Shown: one piece after another, positions 8,105 through 20,186 of the stretch
Layout: every line of letters begins with the position of its first letter
Numbering within the stretch: position 1 is the stretch's first letter
DNA from: Gemmatimonadota bacterium
GTDB taxonomy: Bacteria > Gemmatimonadota > Gemmatimonadetes > Longimicrobiales > Gaopeijiaceae
Reading direction: 5' to 3'
Length of the DNA: 61,871 nt
Assembly (NCBI GenBank): GCA_003248075.1
Contig: QJYK01000265.1
Span: 1-61,871, forward strand
Made by a program: the position numbers and the translations under genes
The notes under the pieces: generated by a model
Told to the model about the DNA's origin: nothing
Databases searched by the model: none
The model's input: only the letters and a program-made list of their open reading frames with translations

Positions 8105-10015
8105 ATGCCCACGGCTCTGCGGTCACCAGGGAAGGGCATGACCTGCCGGAGGTTCACCGCCCGGATGCGCTCTGCGTCCGGGCGGTTCGTCTTCCTCGGG
8201 TCGCTGATGATCCCCACGATGCACGGATGTGCTTCGGCCCCGATGGAGACAGCTCCACCCGTCGTCGAGCAGTCCTACCCGGACCCGGTGATCGAGCCGG
8301 GCCCCGTGGGTGCCGGACAGGAGGAGCGGGCCGCACTCCTGTACTCGCGCGCCAGAGACGCGCTGCAGTCGGGCCGAGCACCCGAGGCACGCGTGTTGGC
8401 CACGGAGATCGTGGAATCCTATCCGTCTTCGTCGGTGTCCGGCCGTGGGCTTTGGCTCCTTGCCCAGTCGGCGCTGGCGGAGGGCCAGCACGCGGTCGCA
8501 GATCAGGCTGCGGAGCGTTGGGCCGGCCTGCTCCGGCCCGACGACCCCCGTATGGACGAGGCTCGGCTCCTGCAGGCAGAGGCCATGTCGGGCGCGGGGG
8601 ACCAGGCGGCGCGAATGCGTCGACTCCTGTCCATCGGGCCCGACGCCCGAGGCGAACTCCGCGCGGCTGCGTTGGCGGCTGCCCGACAGGCTGCCAGTGA
8701 GCTCAGGAGCTCCGAGCTGGAATCGGTGCTCGACGGCGCCAGGATGGACGGGCTGATCCGACCGGTCGTCATGGTGAGGCTCGCAGGACTGTTGGCGTCG
8801 GCGGGGCGGGAGCCCGAGGCCCGGGCGATCGCGGGCGACGCCCTGGCTGCCGGAGCCACCGGGGTCGACGCGCTGGTGGCCGAGGACATCCTCGGCGGGG
8901 GGGACCCGGGGTTCCGTGAGCCCTATGGCGATTTCCGTTTCGCGACGGTCCTGCCGGAGGGGGGATCTCCGACCTTCCGCGACTTTTCCATGCTGATCGC
9001 CGAAGGCGTGGAGGTGGCCGCGGCGACCTGGCTGGGAGAGGAGGCTTCGGTCGGCGTCGACGCCCGCGACGACGCGGGTGATCCCCTGCTGGCCGCGGAA
9101 TTGGTCCGGGAGCTCGACACCGGAGACGTCCTGGGTGCCGTCGGCTTCCTGGAGGAGGGCGCGCTCGAGGCCGCGGGCGCCGAGCGTTCGGGTCCGTTCC
9201 CCCTGGTCTCTCCCACCGCGCGTACCGCGGTCGGAGAGGGGCTCTACACGCTCGCCGGCGCCGATCCCCAGGCGGCCATGGAGGTCGCCCGATACGTGGC
9301 CCGCTCGGGGTTCCGGCGCGTCGCCGTCCTCCACTCGCAGGCCCCCGAGTCGGCGGAGGAGGCGCTGGCGTTCCAGACCGCCGTGCAGGAGCTCGGCGTC
9401 CCGGTCGACGGCGTCTATTCCTATCCCGCGGGCGCCACGTTCTTCGGCGCCGAGATCCGCTCTGCCCGCGACGGCCTGCGAGCCGCCGAGATCCGGGCGC
9501 TCGGCCTGGGGCCCGAGGACACCCTGCACGTGGAGGACCTGGACAAGGTCGCCCTCTTCCTACCCGTTCCCGCCGAGGACGTGGAGCTCCTGGCCCCGCA
9601 GGTGACGTTCTACGGGCTGGATACGCTCGCGATCGAGGTGCTGGGGACCTCGGGATGGACCGACCCAGAAACCCTCGAAGCGGTGGACAATCGTCACACC
9701 ACGGGCGTCGTGGCGACCGCGCCTGTCGGTGGCGAAGCGGACTCACCCGGCTTCCAGCGGTTTCGCGAGGCCTACGAGAGCCACTTCCAGCGCTCCCTCA
9801 CGAGCCGGGTGCCCGCCCTGGGCTACGACGCGGCGATCCTGCTTCTAGAGGCGGCCCGGGAGGGAGGAAACTCGCGCAGCAGACTGTGGGCGGCGCTGGA
9901 GCGCATCGAAGGCCTCGAGGGAGCGACCGGCGTGTACTCGGTTCGCGAAGGTCGCGTATTGCGCCAGACCCGGCTCGTCCTCATCGAGCACGGCGCGCTC
10001 CTTCCCATCGGATAG
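8105..10015 (+). CDS. LpoA-like periplasmic lipoprotein: TPR-type repeats plus type 1 periplasmic-binding fold
   Basis: 636 residues from ATG 8105, which has GAGG nine bases upstream. A basic N-terminus and hydrophobic segment end at Cys42 in a weak lipobox (TMHGC). Residues about 70-270 look like helical TPR-type repeats ([34 protein letters not shown]). Residues about 275-636 resemble a type 1 periplasmic-binding (Leu/Ile/Val-binding) fold, with [10 protein letters not shown] and [15 protein letters not shown] as typical elements. This two-part plan is that of LpoA, the outer-membrane activator of penicillin-binding protein 1A, so a role in peptidoglycan synthesis is likely. A branched-chain amino acid binding protein is less likely because no transporter genes are nearby. 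Confidence 0.7.
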   Translation: MPTALRSPGKGMTCRRFTARMRSASGRFVFLGSLMIPTMHGCASAPMETAPPVVEQSYPDPVIEPGPVGAGQEERAALLYSRARDALQSGRAPEARVLATEIVESYPSSSVSGRGLWLLAQSALAEGQHAVADQAAERWAGLLRPDDPRMDEARLLQAEAMSGAGDQAARMRRLLSIGPDARGELRAAALAAARQAASELRSSELESVLDGARMDGLIRPVVMVRLAGLLASAGREPEARAIAGDALAAGATGVDALVAEDILGGGDPGFREPYGDFRFATVLPEGGSPTFRDFSMLIAEGVEVAAATWLGEEASVGVDARDDAGDPLLAAELVRELDTGDVLGAVGFLEEGALEAAGAERSGPFPLVSPTARTAVGEGLYTLAGADPQAAMEVARYVARSGFRRVAVLHSQAPESAEEALAFQTAVQELGVPVDGVYSYPAGATFFGAEIRSARDGLRAAEIRALGLGPEDTLHVEDLDKVALFLPVPAEDVELLAPQVTFYGLDTLAIEVLGTSGWTDPETLEAVDNRHTTGVVATAPVGGEADSPGFQRFREAYESHFQRSLTSRVPALGYDAAILLLEAAREGGNSRSRLWAALERIEGLEGATGVYSVREGRVLRQTRLVLIEHGALLPIG

Positions 10016-10025
10016 CTCAGGAGCC

Positions 10026-11576
10026 ATGTCCATCCACGAGAAGCTCGAGCGCCTGGCCGAGCTGCGCCGCGCCTCCGAGCAGGGAGGCGGAGCAGACCGC
10101 ATCAAGGCCCAGCACGAGCGGGGTAAGCTGTCGGCCCGGGAGCGGATCGACCTTTTGCTCGACGAAGGCTCCTTCGTGGAGTTGGATCGGTTCGTCACCC
10201 ATCGCTCCACGGACTTCGGCCTGGAGGACAAGAAGGTGCTGGGCGACGGCGTGGTGACGGGCTACGGGACCATCCACGGGCGCCTCGTCTACGTATTCAG
10301 CCAGGACTTCACGGTGTTCGGCGGTTCCCTGTCCGAGGCCCACGCGGAAAAGATCGTCAAGCTCCAGGAGATGGCCCTGAAGAACGGAGCTCCCCTCGTG
10401 GGCCTGAACGACTCGGGAGGGGCCCGCATCCAGGAAGGGGTCGTGAGCCTCGGGGGCTACGCCGACATCTTCCTTCGGAACACGCTCGCCTCCGGGGTCG
10501 TCCCGCAGGTCAGCGTGATCCTCGGCCCGTGCGCTGGCGGCGCCGTCTACTCGCCCGCGATCACCGACTTCGTGTACATGGTCCGCGGGACGAGCTACAT
10601 GTTCGTGACGGGCCCGAATGTCGTGAAGACGGTGACCCACGAGGACATCGACATGGAGGCGCTCGGGGGGGCGGACGTCCACGCCTCCAGGTCGGGCGTC
10701 GCCCACTTCGCGTGTGACTCGGAGCCCGCGTGCCTTTCCTCCGTCCGGGAGCTGTTCGAGTTCCTCCCGCAGAACAACGCCGAGCTCCCGCGCCCGGGGA
10801 GGAACGACGATCCTCCGGACCGGCAGGACGAGAGATTGCTCGAGGTCGTTCCGGACAACCCCAATCGCCCGTATGACATGCACGAAGTCATCGGGGCCGT
10901 GATGGATGGGGGCCGCTTCTACGAGGTCCACGCGCGCTTCGCCGCCAACATCCTGGTCGGCTTCGCCCACCTCGGGGGCCACGCGGTCGGCATCGTGGCG
11001 AACCAGCCGGCCGTTCTGGCGGGTGTGCTCGACATCGACTCGTCGGACAAGGGGGCGCGCTTCGTCCGCTTCTGTGACGCCTTCAACATCCCGCTCGTCG
11101 TGTTCGAGGACGTACCCGGCTTCCTGCCCGGGGTGGCCCAGGAGCACGGCGGCATCATCCGTCATGGCGCCAAGCTTCTGTATGCCTTCAGCGAGGCGAC
11201 CGTCCCCAAGGTGACCGTCATCACCCGCAAGGCCTACGGCGGCGCCTACGACGTGATGAACTCCAAACACATTCGCGGAGACGTCAACCTGGCGTGGCCG
11301 CAGGCCGAGATCGCGGTGATGGGGCCCAAGGGCGCGGTGGAGATCCTGTTCCGGAAGGAGATCGCCGAGGCCGACGACCCGGAGTCGGCCGTGGACCAGC
11401 GCATCGAGGAGTATCGTCACAAGTTCGCTCATCCGTACGTGGCGGCAGCCCGCGGGTACGTCGACGACGTCATCGATCCGCGTGAAACGCGCCCGAGGCT
11501 GATCAGCGCCCTCGACATGCTCCGGAACAAGCGCGACTCGAATCCGGCGCGGAAGCACGGCAACATCCCGCTCTGA
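10026..11576 (+). CDS. pccB: Acyl-CoA carboxylase beta (carboxyltransferase) subunit, propionyl-CoA type
   Basis: 516 residues from ATG 10026, the normal length. It transfers CO2 from carboxybiotin to propionyl-CoA (or acetyl-CoA). Two crotonase-like halves are visible: the N-terminal one with [15 protein letters not shown] and [12 protein letters not shown] (acyl-CoA oxyanion loop), and the C-terminal one with [24 protein letters not shown] and [13 protein letters not shown]. The biotin carboxylase/BCCP partner is not in this window. It follows the LpoA-like gene after a 10-base gap and is followed by a 164-base intergenic region with a promoter, so it probably ends the rpsA transcript. Confidence 0.93.
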   Translation: MSIHEKLERLAELRRASEQGGGADRIKAQHERGKLSARERIDLLLDEGSFVELDRFVTHRSTDFGLEDKKVLGDGVVTGYGTIHGRLVYVFSQDFTVFGGSLSEAHAEKIVKLQEMALKNGAPLVGLNDSGGARIQEGVVSLGGYADIFLRNTLASGVVPQVSVILGPCAGGAVYSPAITDFVYMVRGTSYMFVTGPNVVKTVTHEDIDMEALGGADVHASRSGVAHFACDSEPACLSSVRELFEFLPQNNAELPRPGRNDDPPDRQDERLLEVVPDNPNRPYDMHEVIGAVMDGGRFYEVHARFAANILVGFAHLGGHAVGIVANQPAVLAGVLDIDSSDKGARFVRFCDAFNIPLVVFEDVPGFLPGVAQEHGGIIRHGAKLLYAFSEATVPKVTVITRKAYGGAYDVMNSKHIRGDVNLAWPQAEIAVMGPKGAVEILFRKEIAEADDPESAVDQRIEEYRHKFAHPYVAAARGYVDDVIDPRETRPRLISALDMLRNKRDSNPARKHGNIPL

Positions 11577-11656
11577 TCCCCGGCTCCGGAGGTCTCGCCC
11601 CGGGGCACGGACCCGGCGGCGCGACCGCCCCGGAAGGGTCCGACACGGGGCACGCC

Positions 11657-11686
11657 TTGACCCCTGCGCCATGCTCTGGGTACCTT
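11657..11686 (+). promoter_or_regulatory. Predicted promoter of the kdsB-pyrG-kds-lpt-rpoN operon
   Basis: TTGACC at 11657-11662, an 18-nt spacer and TACCTT at 11681-11686, in the only sizeable gap (164 nt) before a nine-gene overlapping series. The -10 follows the TAnCTT form found elsewhere in the window. Confidence 0.5.
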
Positions 11687-11740
11687 ACGTGGCGTGAAAA
11701 TTGCATGGAAACCACGCTCGCTCGGCCCTGAGAGGGCCTT

Positions 11741-14235
<2,495 letters not shown>

Positions 14236-14256
14236 GGAACGCCGCTCCTCCGGGCC

Positions 14257-15051
14257 ATGTTCGAGCGCTTCACGCTCATCGCCGGACCGTGTGTCCTCGA
14301 GGACGACGCGCTGAACGTCCGCGTCGGCCGGGAGCTCGCGCGCCTGTCTGCGACGCTCGGCCTACCTGTGGTCTTCAAGGCCTCGTTCGACAAGGCCAAC
14401 CGTTCCAAGCTCGAGGCCCCTCGGGGTCCCGGGCTGGAGGTGGGCCTCGAAGCGCTCGAGCGTGTGCGCGGAGAGACGGGCCTGCCGGTCCTGACGGACG
14501 TGCACGAGCCGTGGCAAGCGGAGCGCGCGGGAGCGGTGGTCGACGTGCTCCAGATTCCGGCGTTCCTGTGCAGACAGACGGATCTGCTGGTCGCGGCCGG
14601 CGCAACGGGCCGCATCGTAAACGTCAAGAAGGGACAGTGGATGGCCCCGGAGGAGATGTCGCACGCGGTGGGGAAGGCACGCGCCGCGGGAGCGTCCGAG
14701 GTTTGTGTCACCGAGCGGGGCACGTTCTTCGGATACGGCAACCTGGTGGTGGACATGCGCTCGTTCGCCCGGATCCGGGCAGCCTGTGGAGTACCGGCCA
14801 TCTTCGACGGAACCCACTCGGTGCAGCGCCCGGGCCTGGCCGACGGAGCCAGCGGCGGCGATCCGGAGCACATCCCGTCCCTGGTGGCCGCGGCGGTCGC
14901 GGCGGGCTGTGACGGCCTCTTCCTGGAGACCCACCCCGAGCCGACACGGGCCCCGTCCGACGGCCCGAACATGCTTCCGCTGGACCGCCTTCCAGAGCTC
15001 CTCGAGCGCGTGCTGGCGCTGCGGGCCACGGCCGGGGTGGTGACACCATGA
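14257..15051 (+). CDS. kdsA: 3-deoxy-8-phosphooctulonate synthase (Kdo-8-P synthase)
   Basis: 264 residues from ATG 14257. It condenses PEP with arabinose 5-phosphate. Motifs match the family: IAGPCVLE near the N-terminus, VFKASFDKANRSK (PEP/A5P-binding lysines), TDVHEPWQA, IPAFLCRQTDL, NVKKGQWMAPEEM and FDGTHSVQRPG. The stretch NVKKGQ keeps the Asn and lacks the metal-ligand Cys at the CRQTD-adjacent N-terminal position, so whether it is metal-dependent cannot be settled by eye. The stop overlaps kdsC (ATGA). Confidence 0.95.
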   Translation: MFERFTLIAGPCVLEDDALNVRVGRELARLSATLGLPVVFKASFDKANRSKLEAPRGPGLEVGLEALERVRGETGLPVLTDVHEPWQAERAGAVVDVLQIPAFLCRQTDLLVAAGATGRIVNVKKGQWMAPEEMSHAVGKARAAGASEVCVTERGTFFGYGNLVVDMRSFARIRAACGVPAIFDGTHSVQRPGLADGASGGDPEHIPSLVAAAVAAGCDGLFLETHPEPTRAPSDGPNMLPLDRLPELLERVLALRATAGVVTP

Positions 15052-15623
15052 GCTCGAAGACGCCCCCGGGCCGGGCCCTTCCGGCAGAGCTCGCCCGACG
15101 GATCAAGCTCGTCGTATTCGACGTGGATGGCGTGCTGACCGATGCGGGCGTCTACATGGGCAGGACCGAGTCCGGCGAGCCGGTCGAGCTCAAGCGCTTC
15201 GACATCCAGGACGGTCTCGGGCTGAAGATGCTCCAGTGGGCGGGTCTGGAGGTGGCGCTGGTCTCGGGGCGCGTATCTGCGGCAACGGAGCTGCGTGCAC
15301 GGGAGCTCGGGATCACCTGCTACCAGGACGCGTCGGCCCACAAGCTCCCGCCGGTCCGCGGCCTCCTGGAGCGGCATGGACTGGAGTGGTCCGAGGTGGC
15401 CATGCTCGCGGACGACCTCCCGGACCTGTCGGTGTTCCGCCTGGTGGGGCTGAAGGCGGCGGTGGCGAATGCGACCCCGCCGATCGCCTCGATCGCCGAC
15501 TGGCGCGCGTCGAAGGCGGGCGGACGTGGCGCCGCTCGGGAGTTCTGTGACGCATTGCTCACGGCCCGGGGCGAGCTGGACGGGGTCGTGGAGCGCTACG
15601 TGACCGAGAGGAGCGGCGCTTGA
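15048..15623 (+). CDS. kdsC: 3-deoxy-manno-octulosonate-8-phosphatase
   Basis: 191 residues, a typical length. It is a HAD-superfamily class C0 phosphatase that removes phosphate from Kdo-8-P. Motif I is FDVDGVLTDAGVY (residues about 24-36, nucleophile and acid Asp), motif II is VSGRVSAAT, and motif III is LADDLPDLSVF. The tetramer-type C-terminal tail extends further than usual (about 30 residues). It starts within the kdsA stop (ATGA) and ends within the kdsD start (TTGA). Confidence 0.92.
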   Translation: MSSKTPPGRALPAELARRIKLVVFDVDGVLTDAGVYMGRTESGEPVELKRFDIQDGLGLKMLQWAGLEVALVSGRVSAATELRARELGITCYQDASAHKLPPVRGLLERHGLEWSEVAMLADDLPDLSVFRLVGLKAAVANATPPIASIADWRASKAGGRGAAREFCDALLTARGELDGVVERYVTERSGA

Positions 15624-16660
15624 GCGCGCGGTGGCAGGTCCGGTGGCGCCTGACGGCCCCCCTTGCCGCCGAGGTGGGCGGAGAGGGATCCGCGCCGGAG
15701 CAGGACCGGGCGCTCGTCGCGGAAGCCCGCCGGGTGCTGCGCCTGGAGGCCCGGGCCGTGTCGGACCTCGAGGACCGCCTGGGACCCGAGTTCGTCCGTG
15801 CATGCCGGCTCATCCATCGCGCCGAGGGACGGGTCATCGTCTCCGGCATCGGGAAGAGCGGGCACGTGGCCCGCAAGCTGGCAGCCACGCTGACGTCGAC
15901 CGGCACCCCGGCCATATTCCTGCATCCCGTCGAGGGGCTGCACGGCGACATGGGGATCGTGGGTCGGGAGGACGTCGCGATCCTGATCTCGAAGTCCGGA
16001 GACACGCCCGAAACCGAGGGCCTGATCGCGTACCTCTCCCGCATGGGCGTCCCCATCATCGCCCTGACCGGACGCCGGGACTCGCCGCTCGCGCGTCATG
16101 CCCAGGCCTGCCTCGACTGCTCGGTGGCCGAGGAGGCCTGTCCCATGGATCTGGCGCCGACGTCCTCTACGACCGCGGCGCTGGCCATGGGCGATGCCCT
16201 GGCACTCGTCGTGCTCCAGCTCAAGGGCTTCCGCGAAGAGGACTTCGCCGTGCTGCACCCCGGAGGAGCACTGGGACGAAAGCTCACGCTGCGGGTAGCC
16301 GACGTGATGGTCTCCGACGCTCCATGGCTGGGGACGGAGGCCAGCGTGCGGGCGTGCATCGTACCGCTGGCCGAGCAGAGGGGCACCGTCGCGATCGTGG
16401 ATGCCGACCGGCGGGTGGTCGGCGTCCTCACCGCGGGGGATCTCACGAGGCTCATGGAACGCGACCCCGATTTCCTCAACCGACCGGTGGCAGAAGTGAT
16501 GACGAGGGACCCCAAGGTCGCCCATCCGGAGGAGCTCGGCTCCGCAGCCGTGCACCGCATGGAGCGTCACGGCATCATGGCTCTGCCCGTGAAGGCCGAG
16601 GACGGCCGGCTCCTCGGCATGGTCCACCTCCACGATCTTCTCCGAGCGGGGGCCGCATGA
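15620..16660 (+). CDS. kdsD: Arabinose-5-phosphate isomerase (KdsD/KpsF family)
   Basis: 346 residues from a TTG that overlaps the kdsC stop (TTGA). It converts ribulose 5-phosphate to arabinose 5-phosphate, the first step to Kdo. A SIS domain (residues about 55-190) contains VSGIGKSGHVARKLAAT, HPVEGLHGDMG, ISKSGDTPE and the PTSSTTAALAMGDALA segment. It is followed by LHPGGALG and two CBS domains (about 220-280 and 290-346). With kdsA, kdsB and kdsC this completes the cytoplasmic Kdo pathway in one operon. Confidence 0.93.
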   Translation: MSARWQVRWRLTAPLAAEVGGEGSAPEQDRALVAEARRVLRLEARAVSDLEDRLGPEFVRACRLIHRAEGRVIVSGIGKSGHVARKLAATLTSTGTPAIFLHPVEGLHGDMGIVGREDVAILISKSGDTPETEGLIAYLSRMGVPIIALTGRRDSPLARHAQACLDCSVAEEACPMDLAPTSSTTAALAMGDALALVVLQLKGFREEDFAVLHPGGALGRKLTLRVADVMVSDAPWLGTEASVRACIVPLAEQRGTVAIVDADRRVVGVLTAGDLTRLMERDPDFLNRPVAEVMTRDPKVAHPEELGSAAVHRMERHGIMALPVKAEDGRLLGMVHLHDLLRAGAA

Positions 16661-17208
16661 CGCGGGCGAAAGGGTATCTGACGGCGATGTGCTGCGTGGC
16701 CTGGCTGACGCTGGGGGCGTGCCGGGACGAGCTCCAGACGCCGGTCGCACCCGGCGAGCTCCTCGAGCTCGGCGCCGATCTCGTGCAGTTCGGCATGGTC
16801 ATGTTTCTCACCACGTCCGGGGTCCGCGAGGGCCGCGTCCAGGCCGACACCGCGTATGCCTGGAACGACTCGTCCAGGGTGCTCCTGCGCGGCATGCAGG
16901 TCGTGTTCTACGACGAGAATGGCCGCCCGCGCGCGACCGTCACCGCCCGGGGTGGCCAGATGAACGAGCGGACCGAAGAGATGGTGGCGCGGGGTGACGT
17001 GGTCCTGATTGTCCACTCGGACGGTCGGCGCATCGAGAGCCCCGAGCTGCACTACGATCCCAACCGTGACCGCATCTGGAGCGACTCGACCACCGTGCAG
17101 ACGCTGGACGGGCAGGTGACCCGGGGTACCTCGTTCCAGTCGGACCTCGAGTTCAAGAACTTCCAGATCGCAAACCCACGCGGCGACATCGGCCGAATCG
17201 TCTTCTGA
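16657..17208 (+). CDS. lptC: LPS export protein LptC, predicted lipoprotein
   Basis: 183 residues from ATG 16657, which overlaps the kdsD stop (ATGA). The frame is open far upstream but only as a shadow of kdsD. The N-terminus carries a lipobox, LGAC at residues 19-22, so the protein may be lipid-anchored. E. coli LptC instead has a transmembrane helix. The rest is a beta-rich LptC/DUF1239 domain with the repeated pattern VTARGGQMNERTEEMVARGDV and PELHYDPNRDRIWSD typical of the family. LptC passes LPS from LptB2FG to LptA. Sited directly before lptA and lptB. Confidence 0.85.
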   Translation: MTRAKGYLTAMCCVAWLTLGACRDELQTPVAPGELLELGADLVQFGMVMFLTTSGVREGRVQADTAYAWNDSSRVLLRGMQVVFYDENGRPRATVTARGGQMNERTEEMVARGDVVLIVHSDGRRIESPELHYDPNRDRIWSDSTTVQTLDGQVTRGTSFQSDLEFKNFQIANPRGDIGRIVF

Positions 17209-17215
17209 TACGACC

Positions 17216-18940
17216 ATGCGCCCACCGTCCACCGCTAACCGAGTCCGCGCCGCGCTCCTCGTGGCGACCTGGGGATGCGTGTGCGTGCCCGGGGCGTCGG
17301 CACAGCGTAGCTGCCGCTTCGTGGAGCCCACCGCCAACGTCCAGGGCGTCACGATCGCCGGGCTCGGACAGGTCTTCTACGTGAGCCGCCCGAATATCCG
17401 CTGCGCGGACGGCGTCTACATGCGGGCCGACTCGGCGGTCGCGTATCCGTCGCAAAACCGGACAGAGCTCATCGGGAACGTCCGCTTCCGCGACGAGTTC
17501 AGGGAGCTCCGCTCCGACCAGGCACGCTACTTCAGCCAGCAGGCACGCCTCCAGGCAGACGGCCATCTGTTCGTGCTCGACACGATCCGGGGCAGCCAGA
17601 TCGAGAACGGCAGCCTGGTGCTGCTCCGCCGGACCGAGTTCCGGAGCGAGGAGGAGATGACGGTGACCCGCAGCGGAGGCGTACGCCCGCGGGCCCGCCT
17701 CTACCTGCAGCCGGCCAGCGACACCGCCGCGGCGGAGACCCGCCCGATGGTGGTCGACTCCTTGCCTCCGGACTCCGCGCAGGCGCTCGACTCCCTGGCG
17801 GCGCGGCCGGACAGCGTCCCGGTCGAGCCCCCACGCCCTCCGGAACCGGACACGGTGCCGTTCCTGGTGGAAGCCGAACGGTTGTTCCTGCGGGGCGAGG
17901 GGACGTTCCAGGCCTACGGCACCGTGGAGATCACGCGCGACTCGCTACGGGCCTTCTCCGACTCGACACGCTACGACCAGGAAGCGGGCGTGATCCTGCT
18001 CCAGGGCTCGGCCCGAGTCGAAGGGGATGGATACGATCTGAGCGGGCGTGACATCGACCTGGGGGTGCCGGAAGGCTCGGTGCGGAGCGTGCGGGCCGTG
18101 CGGGACGGCGTTCTCACCGGAGACCGTCTGCACCTGACGTCACCGGTCATCGAGGTCTTCCTCACGGACGGGGCGATGGACCGCCTCATCGCCGTGCCCC
18201 TGAGGCCTCTACCCGGCGCCACGACCCCCCTCGACGAGTCCGAGCGCACAAGACCCGTCGCCGAGGCCGAGGAGTTCACGCTCACTGCCGACTCGATCGA
18301 GGTGGTCGCTCCGGGACAGGCGCTGGATCACATAACGGCCGTGGGCGGCGCGAAGGGCGTGTCGAGCGCGCGGGACTCGCTGAACGTGGAGGATCTCCCC
18401 GAGATCGCCCGCCACGACTGGCTCGAGGGGGACACCGTGGTCGCGACCTTCGTCCGGGTCCAGCCGGGCCCCGAGGAGCCCGACAGCGCGGCCGCGCGAT
18501 ACCAGCTCGACAGACTCGTGGCCAACGGGACGGCGCGCAGCCTCTATCGGCTGGATCCGTCCGACACCACGGCCCAGGCCGGTGCCGCCAGGCCCGCGGT
18601 CCACTACGTCACCGGGGCGATCATCGTGATCGTGCTGGCCGACGGCCAGGTGGAGCGGATGGAGGTGGAGGGCCCGACCCACGGCTGGCATCTGGAGCCG
18701 GTCGTGCGGACGGTCCCCGGCGACTCGCTCGCTCCGGGGGACAGCGCCGCGGTGCGAGATACCGCGGCGGTGCGGGCCGACACGAGCCGTGCGGTCCCCG
18801 ACACCGGTCGGGTGGGCGGCGCGCAGCCAAGCCGTCCCGGCCGGCGTGGGCCACCGAAGCGAACGCCGGTCGACCAACTCACGCCTCCGCTCGCCACCGA
18901 CCCGTCGCGCGGACACCGACGCCCGAGGAGCCGGAGATGA
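17216..18940 (+). CDS. Oversized LptA/OstA-domain protein
   Basis: 574 residues, about three times E. coli LptA. A signal peptide ends at GASAQ (about residue 30). The first OstA-like domain covers about 35-165 ([44 protein letters not shown]). A Pro/Asp/Ser-rich linker at about 170-210 follows. A second OstA-like domain runs from about 215 to 320 ([32 protein letters not shown]), a third repeat-like region from about 340 to 490, then a Pro/Arg-rich tail. LptA bridges the periplasm for LPS; this protein may combine several jellyroll units into one chain. It lies 7 bases after lptC and overlaps lptB (ATGA). Confidence 0.75.
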   Translation: MRPPSTANRVRAALLVATWGCVCVPGASAQRSCRFVEPTANVQGVTIAGLGQVFYVSRPNIRCADGVYMRADSAVAYPSQNRTELIGNVRFRDEFRELRSDQARYFSQQARLQADGHLFVLDTIRGSQIENGSLVLLRRTEFRSEEEMTVTRSGGVRPRARLYLQPASDTAAAETRPMVVDSLPPDSAQALDSLAARPDSVPVEPPRPPEPDTVPFLVEAERLFLRGEGTFQAYGTVEITRDSLRAFSDSTRYDQEAGVILLQGSARVEGDGYDLSGRDIDLGVPEGSVRSVRAVRDGVLTGDRLHLTSPVIEVFLTDGAMDRLIAVPLRPLPGATTPLDESERTRPVAEAEEFTLTADSIEVVAPGQALDHITAVGGAKGVSSARDSLNVEDLPEIARHDWLEGDTVVATFVRVQPGPEEPDSAAARYQLDRLVANGTARSLYRLDPSDTTAQAGAARPAVHYVTGAIIVIVLADGQVERMEVEGPTHGWHLEPVVRTVPGDSLAPGDSAAVRDTAAVRADTSRAVPDTGRVGGAQPSRPGRRGPPKRTPVDQLTPPLATDPSRGHRRPRSRR

Positions 18941-20163
18941 GCCAGGATCCGCTTACAGGCTTCCTCGACGGCCTGAGCGGCCACGACCTCTCGGTCGCCG
19001 TCGGCCTCCGCGAGCTGGTCCGACGGGGCGACCGGGAGGGTCGTGTCGAGCGGGGTGTCTGGATCGCGTCCGTGCGCGAGACCTTGGCCATGTTGGCGGA
19101 CGAGCTCGGCAGCCACGGCGCGGCCATGCTGCGCTCCGAGGGTGAGGAGCTCACGCGCTTCCTCGAGCAGCGTGTCATCCCACGGCTCGAAGAGGCCGGC
19201 CTGGTCATGCGCGACGAGCCCGACGAGGCCTGGACGGCCTTGTCGGCGGCTCCGGAGCTGTGGTCGCAAGTATCTGCAGACAAAGAGGATGCGATCGCGC
19301 GCATGACCCAGGTCATGAACCGTCTCGAGGTGGAACGGGCTCGCGCCTTCCGGACCGACGAGACCCCGTCCAACGTCCTCGTGGACGGTAGTCGCCTGTA
19401 CGCCGAGGGTCTGACGAAGATCTACCGACGCAGGAAGGTGGTGGCCGAGGTGGATATCTCGGTTCGCCAGGGTGAGACGGTGGGCCTTCTGGGGCCCAAC
19501 GGGGCTGGAAAGACGACGACGTTCTACATGATGGTCGGCCTCATCCCGCCCGACGGCGGATGCGTGTATCTGGACGGAGCCGACCTCACGGACGTACCCA
19601 TGTACAAGCGGGCAAGGAAGGGCGTCGGCTACCTCGCGCAGGAGCCGTCGATCTTCCGGAAGCTCACCGTCGAGGACAACGTTCGGGCCATCCTCGAGAC
19701 GCTGAAGCTTCCGCGCGCCCAGGAGAGGGAGCGCCTCGAGCAGCTGCTGCAGGAGCTATCCCTGCAGGGTCTCCGAAAGAACAAAGCGTATTCGCTGTCG
19801 GGCGGCGAGCGTCGCCGTCTCGAGATCACCAGGGCGTTGGTACAGCGCCCCAAGTTCATGCTGTTGGACGAGCCGTTCGCGGGGATCGACCCGATCGCCG
19901 TGAACGACATCCAGCAGATCGTGCGGGGGCTCAAGTCGCGCGGCATCGGAGTGATCATCTCGGACCACAACGTGGAGCAGACGCTGGAAATCGTCGATCG
20001 CGCCTACATCATGTACGAGGGCCGGATCCGAGTGAGTGGAACGGTCTCCGAGCTCGTCTGGAACGACGAGGTCGCCGAGATCTATCTGGGCCCGGCACTC
20101 ACGCAGAGGATGCGCGGACGCTATGCGCGACCGGAGCCCGTCAACGCGGGGGTCGACGCTTGA
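18937..20163 (+). CDS. lptB: LPS export ATPase LptB with an extra N-terminal domain
   Basis: 408 residues, where LptB is normally about 240. The ABC ATPase starts near residue 152 ([16 protein letters not shown]). It has Walker [11 protein letters not shown]-loop YLAQEPSIF, signature [12 protein letters not shown], Walker [14 protein letters not shown] and the H-loop [10 protein letters not shown]. The preceding 150 residues are helical and acidic, with no family I recognise. They are not an annotation artefact, because ATG 18937 overlaps the stop of the lptA-like gene and the frame has normal codon use throughout. LptB energises LPS extraction from the inner membrane with LptF/LptG, which are not in this window. 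rpoN follows 23 bases downstream, the classic lptB-rpoN order. Confidence 0.92.
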   Translation: MSQDPLTGFLDGLSGHDLSVAVGLRELVRRGDREGRVERGVWIASVRETLAMLADELGSHGAAMLRSEGEELTRFLEQRVIPRLEEAGLVMRDEPDEAWTALSAAPELWSQVSADKEDAIARMTQVMNRLEVERARAFRTDETPSNVLVDGSRLYAEGLTKIYRRRKVVAEVDISVRQGETVGLLGPNGAGKTTTFYMMVGLIPPDGGCVYLDGADLTDVPMYKRARKGVGYLAQEPSIFRKLTVEDNVRAILETLKLPRAQERERLEQLLQELSLQGLRKNKAYSLSGGERRRLEITRALVQRPKFMLLDEPFAGIDPIAVNDIQQIVRGLKSRGIGVIISDHNVEQTLEIVDRAYIMYEGRIRVSGTVSELVWNDEVAEIYLGPALTQRMRGRYARPEPVNAGVDA

Positions 20164-20186
20164 CCCCCGGGACACGGTAGGCTCCG

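Noticed and set aside
10017-11672. 551-residue minus-strand open frame opposite pccB
   Set aside because: Antisense shadow of an unmistakable carboxyltransferase; its Asp/Val/His-rich composition is the usual third-position artefact.
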